A DNA stretch of 5,447 nt from an uncultured Clostridia bacterium (GCA_937901465.1 CALGTU010000079.1:1-5447), one strand, 5' to 3'. Counted from the stretch's first letter, positions 1 through 5,157 are shown. Numbers and translations: made by a program. Notes: generated by a model not told the origin, from the sequence alone.

Positions 1-61
1 ATCTATATCGTATTTTTGAGTCTTCCAATTGTATGGGTTCGTCTATTAATGCGATTATCAT
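1..61 (-). CDS. Possible start of a gene running off the left edge (first 20 codons)
   Basis: An ATG at 61-59 is preceded by a good ribosome binding site (AGGAG at 72-68, six-base spacer) and reads on without a stop to the window edge, beginning MIIALIDEPIQLEDSKIRYR. An in-frame TAG lies 12 bases upstream of the ATG, so the protein cannot start much earlier. Twenty residues are too few to recognise a family. The call rests on the Shine-Dalgarno sequence alone and competes with the overlapping frame ending at position 3. Confidence 0.3.
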   Translation of the reverse strand, partial: MIIALIDEPIQLEDSKIRYR

Positions 62-182
62 TGTTTTCTCCTACAATTATTTGTCTTGCTTGTTCTGATT
101 CCTTCGTCGTTATAGGTAAAACGGTTCTATTATTACCAAGATGCTCGGATGAGCAGCTTGGTGATGTGAAATTATTTATCAA
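3..182 (-). CDS. Possible small hypothetical protein of up to 59 aa
   Basis: This minus-strand frame is open from an upstream TGA near 210 to a TAG at 5-3. The latter part is hydrophilic and protein-like, reading TVLPITTKESEQARQ and then a basic stretch NRINRRTHTIGRLKNTI. The only usable start I see is TTG at 182-180, without a clear ribosome binding site, so this may instead be the tail of a broken gene. Its first half covers the hairpin at 135-162. It overlaps the better-initiated frame at 61-1, and both are unlikely to be real. No family is recognised. Confidence 0.2.
   Translation of the reverse strand: MINNFTSPSCSSEHLGNNRTVLPITTKESEQARQIIVGENNDNRINRRTHTIGRLKNTI
135..162. repeat. Hairpin with two stems and a GGAT loop
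   Basis: ACCAAG (135-140) pairs with CTTGGT (157-162), and TGCTC (142-146) pairs with GAGCA (151-155). One A/G mismatch separates the stems and the loop is GGAT on the plus strand. The 11 paired bases stand out in AT-rich surroundings. No run of T follows on either strand, so it is not an ordinary rho-independent terminator. It lies just downstream of the broken membrane/PH-like gene on the minus strand. It could be an RNA structure, an end-mark of a lost mobile element, or chance. Confidence 0.5.
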
Positions 183-190
183 CCATACTG

Positions 191-613
191 TTAATCGTTT
201 GAATCAATGGTAATCGCAATATGATCACTTAATAATTTTTCTAATTCATTTTTAAATCTCGTATTAATTAAGTATTTTTTTTCCGTACAAACAATATAAA
301 ATTGATAAAACTGCGATTTTCTATATTTTTGGTACTTAAAAGATATTATATCTTTTAAATCTATTGTAATATGATTAAATAGTGTGTTTAAAACAATTCT
401 ATCTTTTGTGACAAAAACCTTGTACTTATATGCATATAGATATCCATAAAGGAAATAGATACCTGATAATACGAAAAACACTTCTCCAAAAATAATATCT
501 GCTGTTTATATATCATTCCATATTATCGCTAAAGGGAATATAGCCGCAAATACAAAACACAATATCATTGGATATTTACATATTTTACATTCATAATATT
601 CCCTCTTAATCAT
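191..613 (-). pseudogene. Small membrane protein with PH-like domain, interrupted by an in-frame TAA
   Basis: From ATG 613-611 the frame gives MIKREYYECKICKYP, then a hydrophobic segment (about residues 16-32). Codon 36 is TAA (508-506), after which the same frame continues to a natural stop at 193-191, for 140 codons overall. After the stop come a second hydrophobic segment (about residues 39-62) and an alternating beta-rich stretch (KYKVFVTKDRIVLNTLF, then ITIDLKDIISFKYQ). This resembles small Firmicute proteins with two membrane helices followed by a bacterial PH-like domain; that family call is tentative. The start overlaps the mazG stop by 8 bases, suggesting translational coupling. A CAA-to-TAA change would explain the lesion, and a sequencing error is possible. 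GTG at 481 is a poor independent start. An AAGAGGG box at 606-600 fits better an ATG at 594 in another frame, which stops after nine codons. Confidence 0.6.
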
Positions 614-935
614 CTTTTCGATTAATTGAATCAATTTCTTTAAACCCATCTGGATAACGTCTTTTTAATTTATCAATATTTTGAGTTAAAACATCCTCTA
701 AATTAATATCTAATGCATGACACGCTTCAGCCAAATACCACGCAACATCACCAAGTTCTTTCGCAAGCTTTTCCTTGTCAAGCTCGTGACCCTGTGCAAG
801 GTGCTTTTTCACAATATCAATCGCCTCGCCCGACTCGCCGCAAAGCCCCATCACGCCGTTTATCAGCACATCCTTTTTGTCAAGTTCAGGGTTAAGCGTA
901 ACCATAGCAAGCTTCTGATATTCGTTTATTGTCAT
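606..935 (-). CDS. MazG-like nucleotide pyrophosphohydrolase
   Basis: This 109-residue all-alpha NTP pyrophosphohydrolase would hydrolyse (d)NTPs or modified nucleotides to NMP plus pyrophosphate in the cytoplasm, using magnesium. The family signature ExxE...ExxD is visible as E34-S-G-E37 and E60-L-G-D63, separated by 22 residues, within the usual spacing. The length fits the single-domain MazG-like group rather than the two-domain E. coli MazG of about 260 residues. The start at 935 has a purine-rich ribosome binding site GAGGAAGG (953-946) about ten bases upstream. The stop TAA (608-606) overlaps the ATG of the next small gene. Base composition changes sharply near position 720 (about codon 72): the first two thirds are about 50% GC and the rest is about 26%. 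The C-terminal helix may therefore have been replaced by recombination. The exact substrate cannot be told from sequence. Confidence 0.88.
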   Translation of the reverse strand: MTINEYQKLAMVTLNPELDKKDVLINGVMGLCGESGEAIDIVKKHLAQGHELDKEKLAKELGDVAWYLAEACHALDINLEDVLTQNIDKLKRRYPDGFKEIDSINRKDD

Positions 936-970
936 ATCTTCAATTCCTTCCTCAAAGTAATGAGTTTGAA

Positions 971-988
971 AAACGAACGAGTTCGTTT
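971..988. repeat. Perfect palindrome between the kinase-like gene and mazG
   Basis: AAACGAAC (971-978) and GTTCGTTT (981-988) are perfect inverted copies around a two-base centre. The right arm continues into GTTTAACGGAGTA (985-997), which matches 12 of 13 bases with 3710-3722 in the repeat region beside the ACT/hydrolase gene. It is therefore more likely a degenerate copy of that dispersed repeat than a dedicated operator. It lies 36 to 53 bases upstream of the mazG start, so an effect on mazG expression remains possible. Confidence 0.55.
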
Positions 989-1004
989 AACGGAGTATGG
1001 ATTT

Positions 1005-1032
1005 TTCACTCCTAACTCCACTCTCCACACTC
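1005..1032. repeat. Four-copy heptamer repeat array overlapping the kinase-like gene 3' end
   Basis: On the plus strand four consecutive seven-base units read TTCACTC, CTAACTC, CACTCTC and CACACTC. CTAACTC and CACTCTC occur again in the array at 2327-2361, so this is a dispersed short tandem repeat and not a local accident. Units two to four encode the last six residues (ECGEWS) and the stop codon of the kinase-like gene. Confidence 0.7.
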
Positions 1033-1515
1033 TAAACTATTCAAATACCACACATCAATCTCACTCTCATCAGGCACCTCAAAAAGCCTCTCCAGCTTTT
1101 CAAGCAAGCCCTCATCAAGATAGTATGCCTTGGTTTTCCCATCGGCAACCTCCTTGTTCCGCTTGTCAATGTTCCTCTGCCAGTCATCGTCGGAAATGTC
1201 AATGTAGTGGAACTCACATTCATAGCCGCGGCTTTCGTAGAATTGCCGTGCAAAGTCACGGTCAGCCCTGCTCCAGAAGCCCCACTCCAGTATTATGCTC
1301 ACGCCGATTTCCAGCAGTTCAACCGACTTGCCGAAAAGATAGTCGTGTATACGATTACAGATTTCGTCATGCTTGTCCTCGAGATTTCCGTCGAACACCG
1401 ACAGCGTTATCTCGTCGCAGGACAGCACCGCCGCACCCAGTTTCTTCCGCAGCGTTTCGGTGTAAAAGCTTTTTCCGCTGCAAATTTTTCCGCAGATTAA
1501 GATTGCTTTTGGCAT
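1012..1515 (-). CDS. Small P-loop kinase-like ATP-binding protein (AAA_33 / zeta-toxin-like fold)
   Basis: This 167-residue single-domain protein has a Walker A loop G9-K-I-C-S-G-K15-S16 directly after the first beta strand. An LSCDE segment places an Asp (D34) where small-molecule kinases of this superfamily often hold a catalytic acid. A hydrophobic strand SIILEWGFW (73-81) follows, and a basic lid-like segment WQRNIDKRN (112-120). These features fit the AAA_33 group of ATP-dependent kinases; the substrate (nucleotide, sugar, antibiotic or other) is not evident. ATG 1515 has GAGGTA (1526-1521) with ideal spacing. The gene begins 17 bp after the phosphatase gene, so the two are probably co-transcribed. 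The last six residues (ECGEWS) come from a heptamer repeat array, so the original C-terminus may have been different. No partner antitoxin is visible. Confidence 0.8.
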   Translation of the reverse strand: MPKAILICGKICSGKSFYTETLRKKLGAAVLSCDEITLSVFDGNLEDKHDEICNRIHDYLFGKSVELLEIGVSIILEWGFWSRADRDFARQFYESRGYECEFHYIDISDDDWQRNIDKRNKEVADGKTKAYYLDEGLLEKLERLFEVPDESEIDVWYLNSLECGEWS

Positions 1516-1532
1516 TTTGTTACCTCATACTA

Positions 1533-2150
1533 TTAAAAAATATTCATCAGTTCAATCAGATTATCAACAGCATAATCCGCTTCATAATCTTTATTTTCAG
1601 GTGTCTGATAAACCGCAAAACCTTGTCTTATCCACACGGTTTTCATACCAAGCTTTTTCGCAGGGTAAATGTCATTATCAAGCCTGTCGCCAACCATAAC
1701 AGCATTTTCTGCCGCACATTCTGCTTGTTCAAGTGCATACTGAAAAATCCTCTCGTCAGGCTTTGCAAAGCCAAGCTCCGCAGAATCCGCAACAACATCT
1801 ATGTACCTGCCCAAACCCCATTTTTCAAGTCTTTCGGCAGTACCCAGACTTTGATTTGCGATTACTCCAATTTTGTAACCCTTGTCACAAAGATATTTCA
1901 ACACTTTTTCCGCATCAGGATACAAAATCTCGTCCTCCTTATGCCAAGGAGTTTTCGTCAAACCAAAATATTTTATCGCTTCAATATCACCCTTCAAATT
2001 CTGCTTTGCAAAATAAATACGCTTTTCATTGAACTGCTCAAAGGTTATGTCCGTGCCCGAAATTGCGTCACGAATTCTATGATTGTAAGCCTCTGTTTCG
2101 TCAACAAGCGTTGAGCCTATATCGAAGAAAATCCATTTTACACGTTTCAT
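1533..2150 (-). CDS. HAD-superfamily phosphatase-like hydrolase (HAD-IA type)
   Basis: This 205-residue cytoplasmic hydrolase probably dephosphorylates a small phosphorylated metabolite. Motif I is FFDIGSTLVDE with nucleophile D10; the residue two positions on, usually Asp, is Gly (G12), as in some DxGxT subfamilies. A helical cap follows (about 18-80). Motif II lies in IGVIANQS (94-101), motif III is K130 in GFAKPDERIF, and motif IV is GDRLDND with D155 and D160. Length fits HAD-IA enzymes with a C1 cap. I chose ATG 2150, which gives the usual MKRVKWIFFD beginning and has GGGGTAAC just upstream. An in-frame ATG at 2198 would add 16 atypical residues. The kinase-like gene follows after 17 bp, so the two probably form an operon. 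With G12 in place of the general acid/base Asp, activity may be weak or mechanistically different. Substrate is unknown. Confidence 0.87.
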   Translation of the reverse strand: MKRVKWIFFDIGSTLVDETEAYNHRIRDAISGTDITFEQFNEKRIYFAKQNLKGDIEAIKYFGLTKTPWHKEDEILYPDAEKVLKYLCDKGYKIGVIANQSLGTAERLEKWGLGRYIDVVADSAELGFAKPDERIFQYALEQAECAAENAVMVGDRLDNDIYPAKKLGMKTVWIRQGFAVYQTPENKDYEADYAVDNLIELMNIF

Positions 2151-2175
2151 CTTGTTACCCCACAAATTCACCCTC

Positions 2176-2202
2176 GGCAAAAGCGGCAGCACCGCCATTG
2201 CC
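2176..2202. repeat. GC-rich hairpin in the leader of the HAD/kinase operon
   Basis: GGCAA (2176-2180) pairs with TTGCC (2198-2202) and GCGG (2183-2186) with CCGC (2192-2195), across a 2x2 internal loop and a five-base loop. It lies 26 to 52 bases upstream of the phosphatase start and is clearly richer in GC than the sequence just upstream. No T-run follows in the minus direction, so it does not look like a terminator. It could be a leader structure or a fragment of another dispersed repeat. I see no convincing sigma-A promoter between 2151 and 2361. Confidence 0.4.
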
Positions 2203-2243
2203 CAGAATAAATCAAACCATAAAATGTGAAATTTGGAAAGTGA

Positions 2244-2301
2244 AAAGTGGAATTATTTCGTACACAAAAATTCCTAATTCCACTTTCCTAATTCCTAATT
2301 C
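2244..2301. repeat. Heptamer array (GAATTAG type) with facing inverted copy
   Basis: Five consecutive seven-base units on the plus strand (2267-2301) read AAAATTC, CTAATTC, CACTTTC, CTAATTC, CTAATTC. AAAGTGGAATTA (2244-2255) is a perfect 12-base inverted copy of TAATTCCACTTT (2275-2286), with a 19-base loop. An alternative pairing is GGAAAGTG (2235-2242) with CACTTTCC (2281-2288). The region is non-coding and lies between fucO and the HAD operon. Confidence 0.65.
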
Positions 2302-2310
2302 AGAACATGT

Positions 2311-2361
2311 AGAGTGGAGTGAAAAGAAAACTCCTCACTCCACTCTCATAACTCCTAACTC
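2311..2361. repeat. Heptamer array (GAGTTAG type) with inverted copy, abutting the fucO stop codon
   Basis: Five seven-base units at 2327-2361 read AAAACTC, CTCACTC, CACTCTC, ATAACTC, CTAACTC and end on the base next to the fucO stop codon. AGAGTGGAGTGA (2311-2322) is a perfect inverted copy of TCACTCCACTCT (2335-2346), giving a 12-bp stem with a 12-base loop. In the fucO transcript this hairpin would form right after the stop. It lacks a T-tract, so it may protect the RNA 3' end or do nothing, but it is not a standard intrinsic terminator. Confidence 0.65.
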
Positions 2362-3510
2362 TTACATAAGAGAGTTGTAAAGTGCTGTGATATCTTCAAC
2401 GGAAGTATCCTTAGGATTGCCAGGACGGCAAGCATCGTCGTAAGCAGACTGTGCAAGGAAAGGAATATCCTCAGCCTTAACGATTTCCTTAAGGTCAGCA
2501 GGAATGCCAACATCGATGGAAAGCTGCTTAACAGCGTCGATTGCAGCCTTTCTGTATTCTTCCTGAGTCATATCGTCAACGCCCTTGACACCCATTGCAC
2601 GAGCAATTTCACGGTACTTCTCGCCTGTTGCTTCAGCGTTGTATTCCATAACTGTCGGAAGAATGATTGCGTTTGCAACACCGTGTGGTGTATCGTAAAG
2701 TGCACCCAGAGGGTGAGCCATTGAGTGAACGATACCAAGACCAACGTTGGAGAAGCCCATACCTGCAACGTACTGACCGAGAGCCATATCTGCTCTGCCT
2801 TCCTTTGTGTTTTCAACTGCACCGCGGAGGCTTCTTGCGATGATTTCGATAGCCTTCAGGTGGAACATATCGGAAAGCTCCCAAGCACCCTTTGTGATGT
2901 AGCCTTCGATAGCGTGAGTAAGAGCGTCCATACCTGTTGCGGCTGTGAGGCCCTTGGGCATTGTGCTCATCATATCGGGGTCAACAAAAGCAACAACGGG
3001 AATATCATGAACATCGACACAAACCATTTTTCTATTGAGTTCTTCGTCTGTTATAACATAGTTTATAGTAACTTCAGCGGCTGTTCCTGCTGTTGTGGGA
3101 ACCGCTAAAATGGGAACGCAGGGATTCTTTGTCGGAGCAACGCCTTCAAGACTCTTGACATCAGCGAATTCAGGGTTTGTAATGATAATGCCTATCGCCT
3201 TTGCTGTGTCTATTGATGAACCACCGCCTACTGCAATGATACAGTCAGCACCTGAAGCCTTGTATGCAGCAACGCCGTCCTGAACATTCTTTATTGATGG
3301 GTTTGCTTTGATTTCAGAAAAAATCTCATAGGGGATATTTTCCTTTGAAAGAAGGTCGGTAACTTTTGCTGTTACACCGAATTTGATAAGGTCGGGGTCT
3401 GAACAAACAAATGCCTTTTTAAATCCTCTTGCTTTCATTTCGTTTGAAATTTCGAGGATAGCACCCGCACCGTGATATGATGTTCCGTTTAAAACAATTC
3501 TCTGAGCCAT
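2362..3510 (-). CDS. fucO: Lactaldehyde reductase / 1,2-propanediol oxidoreductase (iron-dependent, group III alcohol dehydrogenase)
   Basis: The protein reduces L-lactaldehyde from fucose or rhamnose breakdown to (S)-1,2-propanediol with NADH, in the cytoplasm. Its 382 residues align almost without gaps to E. coli FucO as I remember it. Shared blocks include GGGSSIDTAKAIGI (95-108), PTTAGTAAEVTINYVITDEE (138-157) and GQYVAGMGFSNVGLG (245-259). The metal ligands D195, H199, H262 and H276 are all present in TGMDALTHAIEGY, VHSMAHPLGA and TPHGVANA. The start at 3510 gives MAQRIVLNG, one residue from the E. coli start, and has AAAGGAG (3527-3521) ten bases upstream. An in-frame start at 3573 would translate through the promoter. 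The gene seems monocistronic: its own promoter lies at 3573-3545 and repeat arrays follow the stop. No fucose or rhamnose genes are in the window, so a more general short-chain alcohol/aldehyde role is possible. Confidence 0.95.
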   Translation of the reverse strand: MAQRIVLNGTSYHGAGAILEISNEMKARGFKKAFVCSDPDLIKFGVTAKVTDLLSKENIPYEIFSEIKANPSIKNVQDGVAAYKASGADCIIAVGGGSSIDTAKAIGIIITNPEFADVKSLEGVAPTKNPCVPILAVPTTAGTAAEVTINYVITDEELNRKMVCVDVHDIPVVAFVDPDMMSTMPKGLTAATGMDALTHAIEGYITKGAWELSDMFHLKAIEIIARSLRGAVENTKEGRADMALGQYVAGMGFSNVGLGIVHSMAHPLGALYDTPHGVANAIILPTVMEYNAEATGEKYREIARAMGVKGVDDMTQEEYRKAAIDAVKQLSIDVGIPADLKEIVKAEDIPFLAQSAYDDACRPGNPKDTSVEDITALYNSLM

Positions 3511-3544
3511 AATGGAAAAACTCCTTTCAAAATTTATTGTATAA

Positions 3545-3573
3545 ATTATATCATACAGAAGGAGCCATTTCAA
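3545..3573 (-). promoter_or_regulatory. Sigma-A promoter of fucO
   Basis: On the minus strand TTGAAA (3573-3568) and TATAAT (3550-3545) are separated by exactly 17 bases. The -10 is a perfect consensus and the -35 matches four of six bases (TTGACA). Transcription would start near 3538, leaving a leader of about 28 bases that contains the AAAGGAG ribosome binding site. I see no clear operator palindrome around it. Confidence 0.85.
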
Positions 3574-3601
3574 GAAAAATTGTGTAAAATCTTCAAAAAA
3601 A

Positions 3602-3740
3602 TTAACGCGGTAGAAAGTGCAGGGTTTCTCCTCCTTACTCTCTTAAAACGAAAAGACTGTGCTTTATACAAGGCAAACGAGCGACGGAATATGCGGATAT
3701 TCCGAGCGAGTTTAACGCAGTAGAAAGTGCAGGGTTTCTC
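3602..3740. repeat. Dispersed repeat with two 29-bp direct copies and a central palindrome
   Basis: The segments 3602-3630 and 3712-3740 are 28/29 identical (G versus A at the ninth base) and 110 bp apart, sharing the core TAGAAAGTGCAGGGTTTCTC. Between them CGGAATAT (3685-3692) and ATATTCCG (3697-3704) form a perfect 8-bp hairpin with a GCGG loop, flanked by AAAC and GTTT arms. The region holds no gene apart from the 3' end of the ACT/hydrolase gene, which lies in the second copy. A related piece occurs at 985-997. It looks like a non-autonomous intergenic repeat; no transposase or target duplication is visible. Confidence 0.75.
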
Positions 3741-5157
3741 GTTTTACCCCACCGTGACCGCCGAAAATTCTCCACTCTCCAAGTCCTAAACGACTTATGA
3801 GATAGTTTCTTTCTTCGGCTGAAAGCTCTTTGTCAGTGTCAACAGATGTCATAAGTATCGGGGCATATTTATTATACTCTTTCTGTTCGGCTGTGAGGTC
3901 GTGTGTATTGACATATATATCGCCCGAAAAAACGATGTGGTTTTTATAGTCTATAAGAACAATCTCGCCCTTTAAATGACCGCCTTTTCCTTCAAGGATT
4001 TCAAAATCCATATCGCCGAAAGAAAATTCCCCGACACTCTGTAAAGGAAGACCCGTTTCCGTTCTCTTTTTTGAGATAACCTTTATTTTTTGTGGGTTTA
4101 CGGGATAATACCCCGTTACAATCTTGCAGATATTCACATAAGGTTTATGGAGTTTGTTCTGTTCCCTGAAACCGTCTTCGCCATCGTGTTCCGCTTTGAT
4201 ACATAAAGCAGAATTCTCACTCATAAGAACTTCATCGAAAGATGACAGGAGTCCCGCGTGGTCAACATCGGCATGAGTTATTAAAACCTGCTTTTTCATA
4301 TCATCATAAGAGGGAAGAATTTTTCTTATAACCTTTTCCATTTCGTCTTTATAACAAGCGTATCCGCTGTCTATGAAAAGTGCTTTGTCTTTATGCTTTA
4401 TTATCGCGGTGTTACTTCCGCAGGGTGGCTCGATAAGAACAATTTCTGTATCTTCGCTTACTTTATGATACGTTATTCGGGGATTGAAATTCTCTCCCTT
4501 ATAGCGATGAATAAGGTCTGCGAATTTTCCTATGCTGTCAAAGGTTTTATATGGCGAAAGACCTTTTTCATCAAGTGTCTGCATAGCGAGGTTTGTGTTT
4601 ATTAAAAGGGTGTTTTTTTCTTCATCTGAAAGATGCGCTTTTCCTGCGATTTCAGAAACAAAACTCTCATAGAAAATGCTGTTATCAAAAACCTTTTCTG
4701 TATGGTTATAATCAAGAACTTTAACGGGACATATCTTTTCTGCCGATTTTAAAAATCTTTTTATCTTTTCTGAATTATCGACAAAAAGTCCCATTTTGAA
4801 ATGCTGATAATCTGTTCCGTTTTCTTCTGAACTGATATATGAAATATTGAAATCAAATTCATCGATAAGCGATAAAACATCGGTTACACTGCCTGGGGTA
4901 TCTTTAAGGCAGAATTCTATTAAAACAACTCCCCTTTCGGATTTATCGCCGTTTATATAACCTATCTCTGAAAGTCTTTCATCGGCTTTTTTGAGTTGCT
5001 CTTCCGTTCCCATAGCGTCGATAAAAAGGGTGTGGGAATCTATCGCTTTGTTATAGCTTACCCTTGTTATATTGATACCGAGTTCTGAAAAAAGCTTACT
5101 TGCTTTTAAAAATGCCCCTATATCATCAGGCATTGTTGTTATATATGTTTTCTTCAT
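3712..5157 (-). CDS. ACT-ACT-metallo-beta-lactamase-fold hydrolase fusion protein
   Basis: This 481-residue protein appears to couple small-molecule sensing to a metal-dependent hydrolase. Residues about 2-68 form one ACT domain (TTMPDDIGAFLKASKLF, then LGINITRVSY). Residues about 73-150 form a second (LKDTPGSVTDVLSLIDEFDF, then NISYISSEE). A helical linker (about 155-225) leads to a metallo-beta-lactamase domain (about 228-470). Its metal motif is THADVDHAG (H295, D297, D299, H300), followed by GGHLKGEIVL (H394), FSGD (D413) and GGHGG (H468). The usual second His is Asp (HxDxDH); all other ligands are in place. ACT domains usually bind amino acids; the substrate of the hydrolase is unknown. 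ATG 5157 has GGTGA (5166-5162) five bases upstream; TTG 5169 and GTG 5166 are weaker choices. The last ten residues (KRETLHFLLR) are largely written by the 29-bp repeat, so the native tail may be lost. There is no signal peptide. Confidence 0.85.
   Translation of the reverse strand: MKKTYITTMPDDIGAFLKASKLFSELGINITRVSYNKAIDSHTLFIDAMGTEEQLKKADERLSEIGYINGDKSERGVVLIEFCLKDTPGSVTDVLSLIDEFDFNISYISSEENGTDYQHFKMGLFVDNSEKIKRFLKSAEKICPVKVLDYNHTEKVFDNSIFYESFVSEIAGKAHLSDEEKNTLLINTNLAMQTLDEKGLSPYKTFDSIGKFADLIHRYKGENFNPRITYHKVSEDTEIVLIEPPCGSNTAIIKHKDKALFIDSGYACYKDEMEKVIRKILPSYDDMKKQVLITHADVDHAGLLSSFDEVLMSENSALCIKAEHDGEDGFREQNKLHKPYVNICKIVTGYYPVNPQKIKVISKKRTETGLPLQSVGEFSFGDMDFEILEGKGGHLKGEIVLIDYKNHIVFSGDIYVNTHDLTAEQKEYNKYAPILMTSVDTDKELSAEERNYLISRLGLGEWRIFGGHGGVKRETLHFLLR

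Noticed and set aside
16..213. 65-residue plus-strand frame starting with TTG
   Set aside because: No ribosome binding site, and the opposite strand shows a better start signal and more protein-like composition. All other genes are on the minus strand.
506..508. Recoded stop (selenocysteine or pyrrolysine) in the membrane/PH-like gene
   Set aside because: The codon is TAA, which is not used for either, and there is no conserved reason for recoding; a nonsense mutation or sequence error is simpler.
1012..1515. Zeta-type toxin of a toxin-antitoxin pair
   Set aside because: The fold may be related, but there is no small antitoxin gene next to it, and the neighbour is a HAD phosphatase.
717..2114. 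465-residue open frame on the plus strand
   Set aside because: It lies antisense across mazG, the kinase-like gene and the HAD gene, has a low-complexity Ser/His/Arg/Pro-rich composition and crosses repeats. It is a by-product of codon use in the minus-strand genes.
2151..2198. 16-residue N-terminal extension of the HAD protein
   Set aside because: HAD proteins of this type start just before the FFDxGxT strand, and ATG 2150 has its own ribosome binding site. The extension is leader sequence with a hairpin.
2311..2346. Intrinsic terminator of fucO
   Set aside because: The stem is good, but no T-tract follows in the minus direction; it fits better as a repeat hairpin.
2725..3108. 127-residue plus-strand Cys-rich frame inside fucO
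   Set aside because: Antisense to strongly conserved fucO codons; no start signal or known similarity.
3511..3573. 21-residue N-terminal extension of FucO
   Set aside because: It is encoded by the promoter and ribosome binding site; the start at 3510 matches FucO.
3602..3740. CRISPR array
   Set aside because: Only two copies 110 bp apart, one inside a coding end, and no regular spacers or cas genes.
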